Below are positions 1 to 9,889 of a stretch of 42,480 nt of DNA, in pieces. The DNA is taken from assembly GCA_022783515.1 (NCBI GenBank), contig JALEWR010000023.1, positions 1 through 42,480 on the forward strand. The letters run 5' to 3'. Position 1 is the stretch's first letter. Every line of letters begins with the position of its first letter. Both the position numbers and the translations under genes were made by a program. The stretch is from Prevotella sp. (GTDB lineage Bacteria; Bacteroidota; Bacteroidia; Bacteroidales; Bacteroidaceae). The notes beneath the pieces are model-generated. The model was not told the DNA's origin, did not search any database, and was given only the letters and a program-made list of their open reading frames with translations.

Positions 1-1
1 A

Positions 2-436
2 TTTGACTTTACAGATCTCTCTGATGGTTTGGACGAACGCCAATGGCCATTGGAACTCAGCGGTAAAGGGTTCTATAAAAAATATAGACGCCCCACTTAT
101 CTCTTACCCAAGTTTTGCCTGGCAGTAAGGGTTTTAAAATGTGCAAAAGGCAAGAAAGCCGTCATACCGACATCGGCCACAACCCGGAGTAAGTTGAAAT
201 GTGCATCCTTTTATCAACCCGACGCACGCTCAGAGTGGAAAGAGATTATCCGCTTTAATCTTCCCATCAAGGTTTTCTGCTCCAATTACGACAGCGACCC
301 AACAAACATCGACCCTTACGAGCCATATTTTTATCACATAAGTCGAGAGATTGGCTTATCGCCCGAGGATGCTTATGAAACAATTACCTCCGGTTCAGGC
401 AAGGGGGGCTTGGGCTTTGACGCATGGTTCTTATAA
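2..436 (+). CDS. 3' end of a CDS of unknown function (truncated by window edge)
   Basis: Frame is open from base 2 to the stop at 434-436. It lies upstream of and co-oriented with the DUF4876-like lipoprotein gene. The C-terminus ends GGLGFDAWFL. No family recognised. Confidence 0.5.
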   Translation, partial: FDFTDLSDGLDERQWPLELSGKGFYKKYRRPTYLLPKFCLAVRVLKCAKGKKAVIPTSATTRSKLKCASFYQPDARSEWKEIIRFNLPIKVFCSNYDSDPTNIDPYEPYFYHISREIGLSPEDAYETITSGSGKGGLGFDAWFL

Positions 437-510
437 CCGGAAGACAGTGTTGAATGGTGGCCATACGGCCATAGATATAGACAGACAATAGAAATTTAAA
501 ATCAATAAAA

Positions 511-1554
511 ATGAAAAGAAATCTAAAAGACAATTTTTTAGTGTTGCTTCTTGCCGTGTTCGTTCTGTCAGGATGCAATAATGGTGAAGAGATTCAACCC
601 GACTCGGAGAAGGTTCTCGACCACTTGGTATTTACAGAAATTAATTATGTGGGTAGTTGGCAAGCTGATTGGAAAAATTTATACTCTTACGACCAGTATA
701 TCAAAATAACCAATCCCACAGACCATGCACTCTATCTTGATGGCATGGCATTGGCTTCCAGCGGTTTGTCTACAGGGCAATTGCAAAACTTAAACCATGG
801 CACCGACTTCCGTACCACACATTTTGGGGCAGCTATTTTGATTCGTTTCCCCGGAAAATCGGGCGAAACGAAATATCCCATCAACCCCGGGGAGTCGGTT
901 TTCATTGCTAAAGTAGCCCATAATCACACTTTAGGAGATAATGAAGAATTGTTCAATAAAAACTCTTACGACCTTTCAAAGGTCAACTTTGAGTGGGCAA
1001 GCGAGGATCAATTAAAAAACGATAGCGACTTTCCCGATAATCCTAATGTAGAGAATATGCGTACTGTCTACCCTATAGAGACGCCTGAAGATGCTTTCCC
1101 GCAAAACTTGATTCATGAAACCGGTGTACTGGCACTCATCAGAATCCCGGCAGAGGTAAGCGATAACGACATGTTGTCTAATACCTTATATAAATGGGCT
1201 ACCGGCTGGACAAGCCTCAACAAGACAGAAGGTGGTGTTGACAAAGAAGGTGGCGGTCATTTAACCGATGGCGACCACAACCCTGTCGTTTTCTTGAAAA
1301 TACCCAACGAGTGGGTTGTAGATGCCGTACAGATTTGTCCGCAACAAGATTATCAATGGAGCGTTGTGGGTGAAAGCGTAGAGAAAGGCTGCTGCAGTGT
1401 GTTAACTTCAGGAATGGATAAGGTGAAAAATCCACAGGAGGTCGCAGGAAAAGCTCTGCACCGCAGGTTTGACGGCAAAAAGTTTGTTGATACAAATAAT
1501 TCGGACGTCGATTTTGAAGTACGCCCTTCGTCTTTGAGTAAGAAAGCACTATAA
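511..1554 (+). CDS. DUF4876-like lipoprotein
   Basis: 347 aa with a lipoprotein signal (LLAVFVLSGCNN). Features such as FTEINYVGSW, YIKITNPTDHALYLDG and late HNPVVFLKIPNEWVVDAVQ resemble DUF4876 proteins. Confidence 0.75.
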   Translation: MKRNLKDNFLVLLLAVFVLSGCNNGEEIQPDSEKVLDHLVFTEINYVGSWQADWKNLYSYDQYIKITNPTDHALYLDGMALASSGLSTGQLQNLNHGTDFRTTHFGAAILIRFPGKSGETKYPINPGESVFIAKVAHNHTLGDNEELFNKNSYDLSKVNFEWASEDQLKNDSDFPDNPNVENMRTVYPIETPEDAFPQNLIHETGVLALIRIPAEVSDNDMLSNTLYKWATGWTSLNKTEGGVDKEGGGHLTDGDHNPVVFLKIPNEWVVDAVQICPQQDYQWSVVGESVEKGCCSVLTSGMDKVKNPQEVAGKALHRRFDGKKFVDTNNSDVDFEVRPSSLSKKAL

Positions 1555-1593
1555 CCGGCAGACAAGTCTCATACACTCATATCATCATGACAT

Positions 1594-1642
1594 AACAAAA
1601 GAGGTACATCCACATTCATTGTCGGGATGTACCTCTTTTGTT
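1594..1642. terminator. Bidirectional Rho-independent terminator between the DUF4876-like gene and trpS
   Basis: Perfect 18-bp inverted repeat AACAAAAGAGGTACATCC / GGATGTACCTCTTTTGTT with a 13-nt loop, between convergent genes. Confidence 0.85.
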
Positions 1643-1661
1643 GTGCTATATGTTTTTTCTC

Positions 1662-2645
1662 TTACTTAAAACCAATAATTCTTCTTACCTCTGCCAAGGT
1701 TGCAGCCGCACTTTCGCGAGCCACTTCGGCACCTTCGCGTGCCACTTTCTCCAAGAATTCGGTATTGGCCTGATAGTCTTGGATGCGTTCGCGGATGGGC
1801 GAAACGGTCTTGATGATGTCCTCGGCTATCTGCTTTTTCAAATCGCCATAACGAATGGAGCAGTCGTTCCACTTCTCGTTAAAATAGTCGTAGGTGTCGG
1901 GAGTGGAGCAAATACGCAAGAAAGTGAAGAGATTTTCAATCACTTGTGGCTTCTCGCTGTCAGCCATCTGCGGACCGCTATCGGTAACGGCTTTCATCAC
2001 TTTCTTGGAAATGGTCTTGTCGTCGTCGTGCAGATAGATGCAGTTGCCCTCGCTCTTGCCCATCTTTCCACTGCCATCCAGCCCGGGAACCTTCACTGCC
2101 TCAGCATTGAAATAGAAGTTTTGGGGTTCGGGAAAAAAGTCTACACCATAGATATGATTGAAACGTCTGGCACATTTACGGGCCATCTCCATATTCTGTT
2201 CTTGGTCTTTACCCACAGGAACCTTCTTTGCACGATGCTGCAAGATATCAGCTGCCATCAAGGTGGGATAGGTCAGCAAACCTGCATTCACGTTGTCGGG
2301 TTGCTTGCGAGCCTTTTCCTTAAAAGTGGTAACACGCTCCAATTCGCCCAAATACATATTCATATTGAGGAAAAGATACAGCTCGAGGGTTTCTTTCACA
2401 TCGCTCTGTACATATATCTTAGCCTTTGTGGGGTCAATACCGCAAGCCAGATACTCTGCCAAAATCACTTTGGCACTGCGTTGGATATCTTCCGGCTTCG
2501 GACTGGTAGTGAGTGAGTGCCAATCGGCGATGAAAAACAAACTCTCGTATTCATCCTGCATCTTTACAAAACTCTTCACTGCGCCGAAATAGTTACCCAG
2601 GTGCAGATTGCCGGTGGGGCGTATTCCGCTTACTACTTTTTCCAT
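1662..2645 (-). CDS. trpS: Tryptophan--tRNA ligase
   Basis: MEKVVSGIRPTGNLHLGNYFGAVK (HIGH-type motif) and GKMGKSEGN (KMSKS-type motif). The in-frame ATG at 2645 is preferred over the ORF start at 2678, which overlaps the promoter. Confidence 0.97.
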   Translation of the reverse strand: MEKVVSGIRPTGNLHLGNYFGAVKSFVKMQDEYESLFFIADWHSLTTSPKPEDIQRSAKVILAEYLACGIDPTKAKIYVQSDVKETLELYLFLNMNMYLGELERVTTFKEKARKQPDNVNAGLLTYPTLMAADILQHRAKKVPVGKDQEQNMEMARKCARRFNHIYGVDFFPEPQNFYFNAEAVKVPGLDGSGKMGKSEGNCIYLHDDDKTISKKVMKAVTDSGPQMADSEKPQVIENLFTFLRICSTPDTYDYFNEKWNDCSIRYGDLKKQIAEDIIKTVSPIRERIQDYQANTEFLEKVAREGAEVARESAAATLAEVRRIIGFK

Positions 2646-2677
2646 TTGCTTTCTTAATATATTGTTGAATTGAACCA

Positions 2678-2708
2678 CAAAGTTACGATAAACTGCACGT
2701 TTTGCAAA
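2678..2708 (-). promoter_or_regulatory. trpS promoter (Bacteroidetes type)
   Basis: Minus strand TTTG-N19-TAACTTTG. The -7 box is at 2685-2678, about 33 nt upstream of the trpS ATG. Confidence 0.75.
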
Positions 2709-2747
2709 ATAATTCTATCACGACTTTCGGTCTTTCGCCTTTCAATG

Positions 2748-2797
2748 AAGTCTGAATTGCTGTACAATTCAGACTTAACCGCTCAACAATTCAGACT
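2748..2797. repeat. Intergenic repeat containing CAATTCAGACT units, copy A
   Basis: 12-bp perfect hairpin AAGTCTGAATTG/CAATTCAGACTT (2748-2776) plus a third CAATTCAGACT at 2787-2797. A related block occurs at 38703-38779. Confidence 0.6.
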
Positions 2798-3005
2798 GCT
2801 TCGCATCAAGATTTAGCCTAATTTGGCAAACATTTAAGTGTTTATAATTGGGCGAAATATTATCTTTCTAAAAGTAAATCCTTATCTTTGCCTCCAGGCA
2901 AGTGGGCGAACAGGATTCATTTATCCGCTCTTTGTAAGAGTAAGTTACCGATAACCGTGTCAACTTCTCAACTTGTCAATTCGTAACAAATTCAACCAAT
3001 AACAG

Positions 3006-3647
3006 ATGATCAGACATTTATTATTCGATATGGGTGGCATTATCTTCCAACAAAACACGGAAGAGGCGTTTAGAAGATTTGCAGAAATGGGTATCGACAC
3101 CGATAGATATATGGGGCGATACGGGCAAAAAGAGTTTTTCCTGGATGTAGAAACAGGGGCGATTGATGTTGCAACGTTTTGCAAAAAGTTAGCCACCGCC
3201 ACTGGCAAACAAGAGATAACTTGGCAAGAGGCTCAGCATGCTTGGCTGGGTTTCGTGGATGAGGTGCCTCAAAAGAGCTTGAACCATTTGGAAAAGCTGA
3301 AGAAAGAATACCATCTGAGTTTATTGAGCAACACCAATCCCTTTGTGATGGACTATATGCGAAGCGAGAATTTCAGCTCGGACGGTCGCACAATAGAAGA
3401 CTTTTTCGATACGCTGTTTTGCAGTTATGAGCTGCAACTCTGCAAGCCTCATCCCGAAATATATCTTCAGGCCTTGCAAACATTGGGGGCAGAAGCCCAC
3501 GAATGTGTGTTTATCGACGACAGTAAGGCAAACATTGAGGCTGCTCAAGCTCTCGGTATTCACGTTCTGCATGTTGAGACCAATGCCGATTGGATGCCAT
3601 CGCTGCAGGCATTACTCCAACAATTGACAAGTGAGGGTCGGACATAA
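3006..3647 (+). CDS. HAD family hydrolase (HAD-IA, phosphatase-like)
   Basis: MIRHLLFDMGGIIF (HAD motif I variant), LSLLSNTN (motif II), KPHPEIYLQAL (motif III), CVFIDDSKANIEAAQALG (motif IV). Confidence 0.9.
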   Translation: MIRHLLFDMGGIIFQQNTEEAFRRFAEMGIDTDRYMGRYGQKEFFLDVETGAIDVATFCKKLATATGKQEITWQEAQHAWLGFVDEVPQKSLNHLEKLKKEYHLSLLSNTNPFVMDYMRSENFSSDGRTIEDFFDTLFCSYELQLCKPHPEIYLQALQTLGAEAHECVFIDDSKANIEAAQALGIHVLHVETNADWMPSLQALLQQLTSEGRT

Positions 3648-3857
3648 GGACACGGCTCTCCGGGTCTTGCCATCGCAACCGCGATGCGTTGCGGATAGAG
3701 GTTGGTAACGGGAAACCACAGCTCTGCGAGAAAAGAGTGTATCCATATCCTCCTCAAACAAAGGGATTTTGGTTAAAGAATATAGATTTTGTCTTGTTTT
3801 TTCACATAAAAGCTGTATCTTTACAACAAGATAAAACAACCAATTATACAAAAAATC

Positions 3858-5216
3858 ATGATTAAACAATACATTCAAGACAACGAGGCGAGAATGCTCG
3901 AGGAGCTGTTCTCTCTCATCCGTATTCCAAGTGTCAGTGCCCAACCTGCTCATAAACCCGATATGCTTCGCTGTGCCGAACGTTGGAAAGAGCTGTTGCT
4001 CATGGCCGGAGTTGACAAAGTGGAGATTATGCCTTCAAAGGGCAATCCTATGGTGTATGCGGAAAAGATTGTTGACCCTGCAGCAAAAACAATATTGATA
4101 TATGGCCATTATGATGTGATGCCTGCCGAGCCATTTGAATTGTGGCACAGCAAGCCCTTTGAACCCGAAGTAAGAGATGGACACATCTGGGCACGCGGTG
4201 CAGACGACGACAAAGGACAGTCGTTTATTCAAGCTAAAGCGTTTGAATATATGGCAAAGAACAACTTGCTGAAGCATAACGTCAAATTCATTCTCGAAGG
4301 CGAGGAAGAAGTTGGCTCACCCAGTTTGGAAGGCTTTATTGAACAGCACAAGGACCTCTTGGCGTGCGACATCATCTTGGTGTCTGACACAAGTATGCTT
4401 GCTCCCGAGTTGCCCTCACTCACAACAGGTCTTCGTGGCTTGGCTTACTGGCAGATAGAGTTGACCGGCCCTAACCACGACCTGCATTCGGGACACTTCG
4501 GTGGCTCTGTGGCTAACCCCATCAACGTGCTTTGCAAGCTCATCGCCGACGTAACCAACGAAGACGGCAAGATACTCTTCCCCGGTTTCTACGACGACGT
4601 GGAGGATATTCCTGCAGCCGAACGCGAACTCGTTGCCAATATTCCATTCGACTTGGAACAATACAAAAAGTCGCTCGACGTGGAGGAACTGTTTGGCGAA
4701 AAGGGTTATAACACCATCGAACGCACAGGCTTCCGTCCTTCGTTCGACGTTTGCGGAATTTGGGGCGGATACACGGGCGACGGTGCAAAAACCGTTATTC
4801 CGTCCAAAGCCTTTGCTAAAATTTCGTGCCGTTTGGTTCCTCACCAAGACCATAAGAAAATAAGTAAGTTGGTTGCCGACTACTTCGAGCGTGTCGCTCC
4901 TAAGTCGGTAAAGATTAAATGCGAGCCTTTGCACGGCGGTCAGGGTTATGTCTGTCCTATCGACCTGCCTGCTTACCAAGCGGCAGAGCGTGCTTTCGAG
5001 ACAACATTCGGCAAGCGTCCGTTGCCCGTGCGTCGTGGTGGCAGCATCCCAATCATCTCTACTTTTGAAGATTTGTTGGGTGTAAAGACCGTTCTCATGG
5101 GCTTCGGCTTGGAGTCGAACGCCATCCACTCGCCCAACGAAAACATGCCTGTGGAGATGATTCGCAAAGGTATCGAAACGGTTATCCACTTCCATTTGGA
5201 GTATGATAAGGTGTAG
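3858..5216 (+). CDS. M20 family dipeptidase
   Basis: 452 aa. YGHYDVMPAEPFELWHSKPFEPEVRDGHIWARGADDDKGQ, LEGEEEVGSPSL, LHSGHFGGSVANP, RRGGSIPI. Confidence 0.93.
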   Translation: MIKQYIQDNEARMLEELFSLIRIPSVSAQPAHKPDMLRCAERWKELLLMAGVDKVEIMPSKGNPMVYAEKIVDPAAKTILIYGHYDVMPAEPFELWHSKPFEPEVRDGHIWARGADDDKGQSFIQAKAFEYMAKNNLLKHNVKFILEGEEEVGSPSLEGFIEQHKDLLACDIILVSDTSMLAPELPSLTTGLRGLAYWQIELTGPNHDLHSGHFGGSVANPINVLCKLIADVTNEDGKILFPGFYDDVEDIPAAERELVANIPFDLEQYKKSLDVEELFGEKGYNTIERTGFRPSFDVCGIWGGYTGDGAKTVIPSKAFAKISCRLVPHQDHKKISKLVADYFERVAPKSVKIKCEPLHGGQGYVCPIDLPAYQAAERAFETTFGKRPLPVRRGGSIPIISTFEDLLGVKTVLMGFGLESNAIHSPNENMPVEMIRKGIETVIHFHLEYDKV

Positions 5217-5357
5217 GTAACACCTCTCCGGCACAAGTTTGAAATGCAATGAAGGAGTTTACTTGTTTTTAAATAACGCGTTTCTCACCATAACGGCATA
5301 AAAGCGAGCCGATTGCCATGCGTGTAAGAATATATTGGTACACGCTGATAATCTTAT

Positions 5358-5394
5358 TACCGCATGTTGGTAACCCCATTACCAGCATGCGGTA
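5358..5394. repeat. Near-perfect intergenic hairpin
   Basis: TACCGCATGTTGGTAA (5358-5373) CCCCA TTACCAGCATGCGGTA (5379-5394): 16-nt arms, one G/T wobble, 5-nt loop, no T-tract after it. Confidence 0.7.
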
Positions 5395-5529
5395 GTTTCA
5401 TTAAAAGCCTTATTCCTCGTATTCATTCCTGAAATAATCCATCTATGCCTTATACCTATCTTGTGTAGAAAGACAAGTGTCACCGGCAAATTAAAATCCT
5501 TTGTAAAAGCAACTTACGCATTTTTTTCG

Positions 5530-5537
5530 TAATTTTG
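5530..5537 (+). promoter_or_regulatory. Putative metG -7 box
   Basis: TAATTTTG matches TAnnTTTG, 33 nt upstream of the metG ATG. Confidence 0.55.
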
Positions 5538-5569
5538 CAAGCAAAATAAACACAAAAACAAGAAATTGA

Positions 5570-7615
5570 ATGGAACAGAAAAACTATAAACGCACCACCG
5601 TCACAGCGGCATTGCCTTATGCCAATGGCGGTGTGCATATAGGACACTTGGCCGGTGTGTATGTGCCAGCCGACATTTTTGCACGCTATCTGCGACTGAA
5701 GAAAGAGGATGTGGTATTTATCGGCGGTTCGGATGAGCATGGCGTGCCTATCACCATACGGGCAAAAAAAGAGGGAATCACGCCGCAAGACGTGGTGGAC
5801 CGCTATCATACGCTCATCAAACAGAGCTTTGAAGACTTCGGTATCAGCTTCGATATCTACAGCCGAACAACCTCAGACACACACCGCCGGTTGGCTTCCG
5901 ACTTTTTCAAGAAACTCTATGAAGACGGTCAACTCTTGGAAAAAGAGAGCGAACAGTATTATGACGAGGAGGCACATCAGTTTTTGGCCGACAGATATAT
6001 CATGGGCGAATGTCCTCACTGTCACAATGAGGGGGCTTATGGCGACCAATGCGAGAAGTGCGGACGCGACCTCGCCCCGACCGAGCTGATTAATCCTCGC
6101 TCGACCATCAGTGGTTCGCAACCCGTGATGAAGAAAACCAAGAACTGGTATCTGCCCCTTAACGACTATCAACAATGGCTGAAGGAGTGGATATTGGAAG
6201 GACATCAAGAGTGGAGACCTAATGTATATGGACAATGTAAAAGTTGGTTGGACCTCGACTTACAGCCTCGTGCCATGACACGCGACTTGGATTGGGGTAT
6301 TCCTGTGCCTGTTGAAGGAGCCGAAGGAAAGGTGCTTTATGTATGGTTCGATGCTCCTATTGGTTATATTTCCAATACAAAAGAGTTGTTGCCCGACAGT
6401 TGGGAGAAATGGTGGAAAGACCCCGAAACACGTCTTGTGCATTTTATCGGCAAGGACAACATCGTGTTCCATTGCATCGTATTCCCTTCTATGCTCAAGG
6501 CTCACGGTGATTATATCCTGCCGGAGAATGTTCCTTCCAACGAGTTTCTTAATCTTGAGGACGCCAAGATTTCTACATCCAAGAACTGGGCGGTATGGTT
6601 GCACGAATATCTCGTCGACTTCCCCGGTAAGCAAGATGTGCTACGCTATGTCCTGACGGCAAATGCACCGGAGACAAAGGATAACAATTTCACATGGAAA
6701 GACTTCCAAGACCGCAACAACAACGAATTGGTGGCGGTGTATGGCAACTTTGTGAACCGTGCATTGCAGCTCACCAAGAAGTATTTTGATGGTGTTGTAC
6801 CTGCGTGTGGTGAGTTGACCGACTTCGACAAGCAAATCTTCGATGAGCTGAAAGAAGTGAAAGAAAAGGTTGAGAGCTTGCTCAATGTATATAAATTCCG
6901 CGATGCCCAGAAGGAGGCAATGAACCTTGCACGCATTGGAAACAAATACATCGCCGAGTGTGAACCATGGAAAGTGTGGAAGGAAGACCCCAAACGTGTG
7001 GAAACTATCTTGTACATCTCCCTGCAGTTGGTGGCTAATCTCGCCATTGCTTTTGAACCTTTCTTGCCATTTAGCAGCGATAAGTTGCGTCGTTTAATCA
7101 ACCTCGATCGTTTCGATTGGAATGAATTGGGCAATGCGGAGTTGCTAAAACCCGGTCATCAGTTGGCAGAACCCGAACTACTCTTCGAGAAAATAGAAGA
7201 CGAAACCATTGAGGCTCAACTCAAAAAGCTTGATGACATCAAGAAAGAAAACGAGGCGGCAGCATACAAAGCCAAAGAAATTAAACCCAACATCGAATTT
7301 TCTGAGTTTGAGAAATTAGACATCCGAGTGGGCTATATCAAGGCTTGCGAAAAGGTGAAGAAGGCCAACAAACTACTCAAATTTACCATCGACGATGGTT
7401 CAGGCACTGATCGCACCATCGTAAGTGGCATAGCCAAATATTACGAGCCCGAAGAGTTGGTGGGCAAAAACGTTTGTTTCATCGCCAATCTCGCTCCACG
7501 CACACTCATGGGCATCGAAAGTCAAGGTATGATTCTTTCTGCCGAAAACTTCAATGGCGACCTAAGCGTAACCACCGTGTTGCGTGATGTGAAGCCTGGA
7601 AGTCAGGTTGGTTAA
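5570..7615 (+). CDS. metG: Methionine--tRNA ligase with C-terminal tRNA-binding (Trbp111/EMAP-like) domain
   Basis: [29 protein letters not shown], zinc-type [32 protein letters not shown], and a C-terminal domain [26 protein letters not shown]. Confidence 0.97.
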   Translation: MEQKNYKRTTVTAALPYANGGVHIGHLAGVYVPADIFARYLRLKKEDVVFIGGSDEHGVPITIRAKKEGITPQDVVDRYHTLIKQSFEDFGISFDIYSRTTSDTHRRLASDFFKKLYEDGQLLEKESEQYYDEEAHQFLADRYIMGECPHCHNEGAYGDQCEKCGRDLAPTELINPRSTISGSQPVMKKTKNWYLPLNDYQQWLKEWILEGHQEWRPNVYGQCKSWLDLDLQPRAMTRDLDWGIPVPVEGAEGKVLYVWFDAPIGYISNTKELLPDSWEKWWKDPETRLVHFIGKDNIVFHCIVFPSMLKAHGDYILPENVPSNEFLNLEDAKISTSKNWAVWLHEYLVDFPGKQDVLRYVLTANAPETKDNNFTWKDFQDRNNNELVAVYGNFVNRALQLTKKYFDGVVPACGELTDFDKQIFDELKEVKEKVESLLNVYKFRDAQKEAMNLARIGNKYIAECEPWKVWKEDPKRVETILYISLQLVANLAIAFEPFLPFSSDKLRRLINLDRFDWNELGNAELLKPGHQLAEPELLFEKIEDETIEAQLKKLDDIKKENEAAAYKAKEIKPNIEFSEFEKLDIRVGYIKACEKVKKANKLLKFTIDDGSGTDRTIVSGIAKYYEPEELVGKNVCFIANLAPRTLMGIESQGMILSAENFNGDLSVTTVLRDVKPGSQVG

Positions 7616-7643
7616 GAAAAGAGGATAAAATAATGATTATAAA

Positions 7644-7690
7644 ACAGCGGTGGTTTCGGGATCTACCTTCCCAAACCACCGCTGTGTTTT
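7644..7690 (+). terminator. metG Rho-independent terminator
   Basis: ACAGCGGTGGTTT (7644-7656) / AAACCACCGCTGT (7673-7685), perfect 13-bp stem followed by GTTTT. The loop contains an additional GGGA/TCCC pairing. Confidence 0.8.
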
Positions 7691-7795
7691 ACCTCGTTTC
7701 TTCACTCAAGCTGGCTTATTGTTATGCCATTCTGCGTGAATGGATTATTTGTTCTTCTTCTATTGGCATCTTAGAAGAAGGAGTTGCAGTGTCAA

Positions 7796-8566
7796 TTAAA
7801 ATCGATATCCGAAGCCGATGTTAAGGTTGAGAGGGTACATACCAAAGGTCACGGTATTGAAGTCGCTTTTAAAGATGCGATTAAAGCCCCAGGTGAAGTC
7901 GGCATTGACGGTGAAACGTTGATAGGCACGCCATGTGCCGCCTATCTGCAAACCGTAATGGAAACGGCGAAGGTCATCGCTGAAATCGTAGGTCGATTGT
8001 TGATTGGGGCCAAACTCCACGCGTTCGCCCGTTGGGTTGCCCTCGCGTAGGTATCCATTGCTCACCGAACCTGTAAATTCTCCATCCATGCGGTAAGAAA
8101 CGAACATGCCTGCACGCACTTTCCAAGTATCGTTGAAGCGATAGTTTGCCATGACGGGGAGGGTGATAAGCGTGCTGTTATAGTTGGTTGTTACATCGCC
8201 TGTCCACATTCCTTTCACTTTGTTGCCATCGTTCAGAACCTCTGTACTGTAGTTTTTAACGCGAGCGTCGGTCTTCATGCCTTTTTCCTCGATACGCAAG
8301 CCGGTGGATACACCCCAAGCCTTATGGTTGCAGAGCCATCGTGTGACGGTTGCCTCTATCGTTCCGTTAAGTTTCGGACTATAGTCTTTTATTTCTCTAA
8401 TCTCGGCGGGTAGAGAAAGGGGCGATGCTCCACCGATGTTAACACCGGCTTTTAGCTCGTATTCCCAACCGGCAGGTATGGTTTTCGTGTTGTTTATTTC
8501 ATTGTTTTTTCTGGCCCCCACCTGCATGCTCATGGCAAGGCCCATCAAAATGATTGTTGTTTTCAT
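7796..8566 (-). CDS. Outer-membrane beta-barrel (porin/PorT-like) protein
   Basis: 256 aa with an N-terminal signal-like segment and barrel-like strands such as TVTRWLCNHKAWGVSTGLRIEEKG and STLITLPVMANYRF. Terminal aromatic residue (NIGFGYRF). Confidence 0.75.
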   Translation of the reverse strand: MKTTIILMGLAMSMQVGARKNNEINNTKTIPAGWEYELKAGVNIGGASPLSLPAEIREIKDYSPKLNGTIEATVTRWLCNHKAWGVSTGLRIEEKGMKTDARVKNYSTEVLNDGNKVKGMWTGDVTTNYNSTLITLPVMANYRFNDTWKVRAGMFVSYRMDGEFTGSVSNGYLREGNPTGERVEFGPNQQSTYDFSDDLRRFHYGLQIGGTWRAYQRFTVNADFTWGFNRIFKSDFNTVTFGMYPLNLNIGFGYRF

Positions 8567-8632
8567 TAATATAATTGTTAAGAAAATCTGTTCTGTTTGC
8601 TAATTCATTAACCCATCAACTCATGAACTTGT

Positions 8633-9763
8633 TTATTCATAATATAAATTGATTTCATCTACATAGAGTGTGCTACCCACTGCACCATTGAAATAAGCAC
8701 CCCCTTCGCTTGAAGAGAGAACCAGGGCCAGATTATACTTGCCTTCTGCCAGTTTCTTGGGGTTGAGTTGCTTACCTTCCAACAGCTTAAACTCTGTCAT
8801 GAAAGGTGTCCATGTGTCGGTCTCTTTGCGATTGTCTACCTGTGCCATCATCACGATGTTGGTGTGCGTCTTGATGTTAGTGCCGTCAAGATAAGGCACC
8901 TCGTCGGTTACTTCGTACATCACGGCATAGATATCAAAAATGTCTTTCTTGCCCTCTTGTTCTACATTCCACTTGTTGGTATATCGTTCTCCGGCCTTAT
9001 ATTTGTAATAGCCCGACAGGCGGATAGGTATTTTGTTGAAAGGAATGCCAAAACGAGTAGACTTGGGCATATCGGACATGTTGATGCTAAAGTTGCCCCA
9101 AAAGAGGTTTCCGGCAGCTAAAGGCGACCCCATGTTTGCACCCAAGAAGCCGGTGGAACGGGTTACGAGCTTCGCACACTTGCCTATGTAACCGTCTTCT
9201 GCCTGACTGGTGGGGTAATTTTCTGCCGGAGCATTTTGGTTGAGAATCATAAAACCGGCATTGCCACTGCTCCATTCAAATTCTTTTCCATCTCCCAACC
9301 GGTCGTAGAAGATATGAAAGAGCTTCTTGGCAGGTGCTGTTGGGTTAGAGGAATCTTGGTCAGTGTGAAATTTTACATTCTCAAAATGGTAGTCGGATGC
9401 AAAGTTGACATAAGCAAACTCTACGGTATAAGTTTTCTTATAGCGTCCGTCTTGTGAGGTAACGGTGTATGTTTGCGGTGTGGTAAAATCTCTTGGTGTG
9501 CCACTGGCGGGTTCAATGGTTGCCCCTTCAGTTATTTCAAAGTAGGGTGCGAGTTGTGTTAAGTCGCGTTCCCAAGCGTTGACATAGAGTCGGATGGAAT
9601 TGTTGGTAATGATGGGTTCACGAAGAAGGATGTCTTTTTCTAATCGAAAGCCGAGGATATCTGCCTCTGCATTCAGAGGCTCGTCTTTGATACAAGATGT
9701 CAAGGTCAACGGTATAAGAAGCCAGACGATGAGATTTAAAACTGATGTTACTGTTGATTTCAT
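8633..9763 (-). CDS. PCMD-domain-like lipoprotein
   Basis: 376 aa with lipobox LTLTSCIKDE, an N-terminal Ig-like segment (YTVTSQDGRYKKTYTVEF), and a C-terminal carbohydrate-binding-like region ending SSSEGGAYFNGAVGSTLYVDEINLYYE, typical of PCMD proteins. Confidence 0.75.
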   Translation of the reverse strand: MKSTVTSVLNLIVWLLIPLTLTSCIKDEPLNAEADILGFRLEKDILLREPIITNNSIRLYVNAWERDLTQLAPYFEITEGATIEPASGTPRDFTTPQTYTVTSQDGRYKKTYTVEFAYVNFASDYHFENVKFHTDQDSSNPTAPAKKLFHIFYDRLGDGKEFEWSSGNAGFMILNQNAPAENYPTSQAEDGYIGKCAKLVTRSTGFLGANMGSPLAAGNLFWGNFSINMSDMPKSTRFGIPFNKIPIRLSGYYKYKAGERYTNKWNVEQEGKKDIFDIYAVMYEVTDEVPYLDGTNIKTHTNIVMMAQVDNRKETDTWTPFMTEFKLLEGKQLNPKKLAEGKYNLALVLSSSEGGAYFNGAVGSTLYVDEINLYYE

Positions 9764-9850
9764 GAAAATATCAAATGATGTTTTGTTCTGTTTTCTGTTT
9801 TAGGAATGATAAAAACCGCAGCCCCTTTTGTGCCGGTGGTATATATAGAA

Positions 9851-9885
9851 AAGGCATGATGCCGACAATTTCGGCATCATGCCTT
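9851..9885 (-). terminator. Terminator of M6 metalloprotease gene
   Basis: Perfect 15-bp stem AAGGCATGATGCCGA (9851-9865) / TCGGCATCATGCCTT (9871-9885), 5-nt loop, directly 3' of the minus-strand gene. Confidence 0.8.
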
Positions 9886-9889
9886 GCTT

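Noticed and set aside
1638-2516. 292-aa plus-strand ORF antisense to trpS
   Set aside because: Fully overlaps the well-supported trpS gene on the opposite strand. The translation has no recognisable domain and is a by-product of codon usage.
3648-3760. GC-rich stretch with CATCGC-AACC-GCGATG hairpin after the HAD gene
   Set aside because: Short 6-7-bp stem, no T-tract and no second copy noticed. Not strong enough to call a feature.
4416-5249. 277-aa minus-strand ORF antisense to the M20 peptidase
   Set aside because: Overlaps a clear M20 dipeptidase. No signal peptide, domain or promoter of its own.
7633-7824. 63-aa plus-strand ORF after metG
   Set aside because: Contains the metG terminator hairpin, so it is not a plausible gene.
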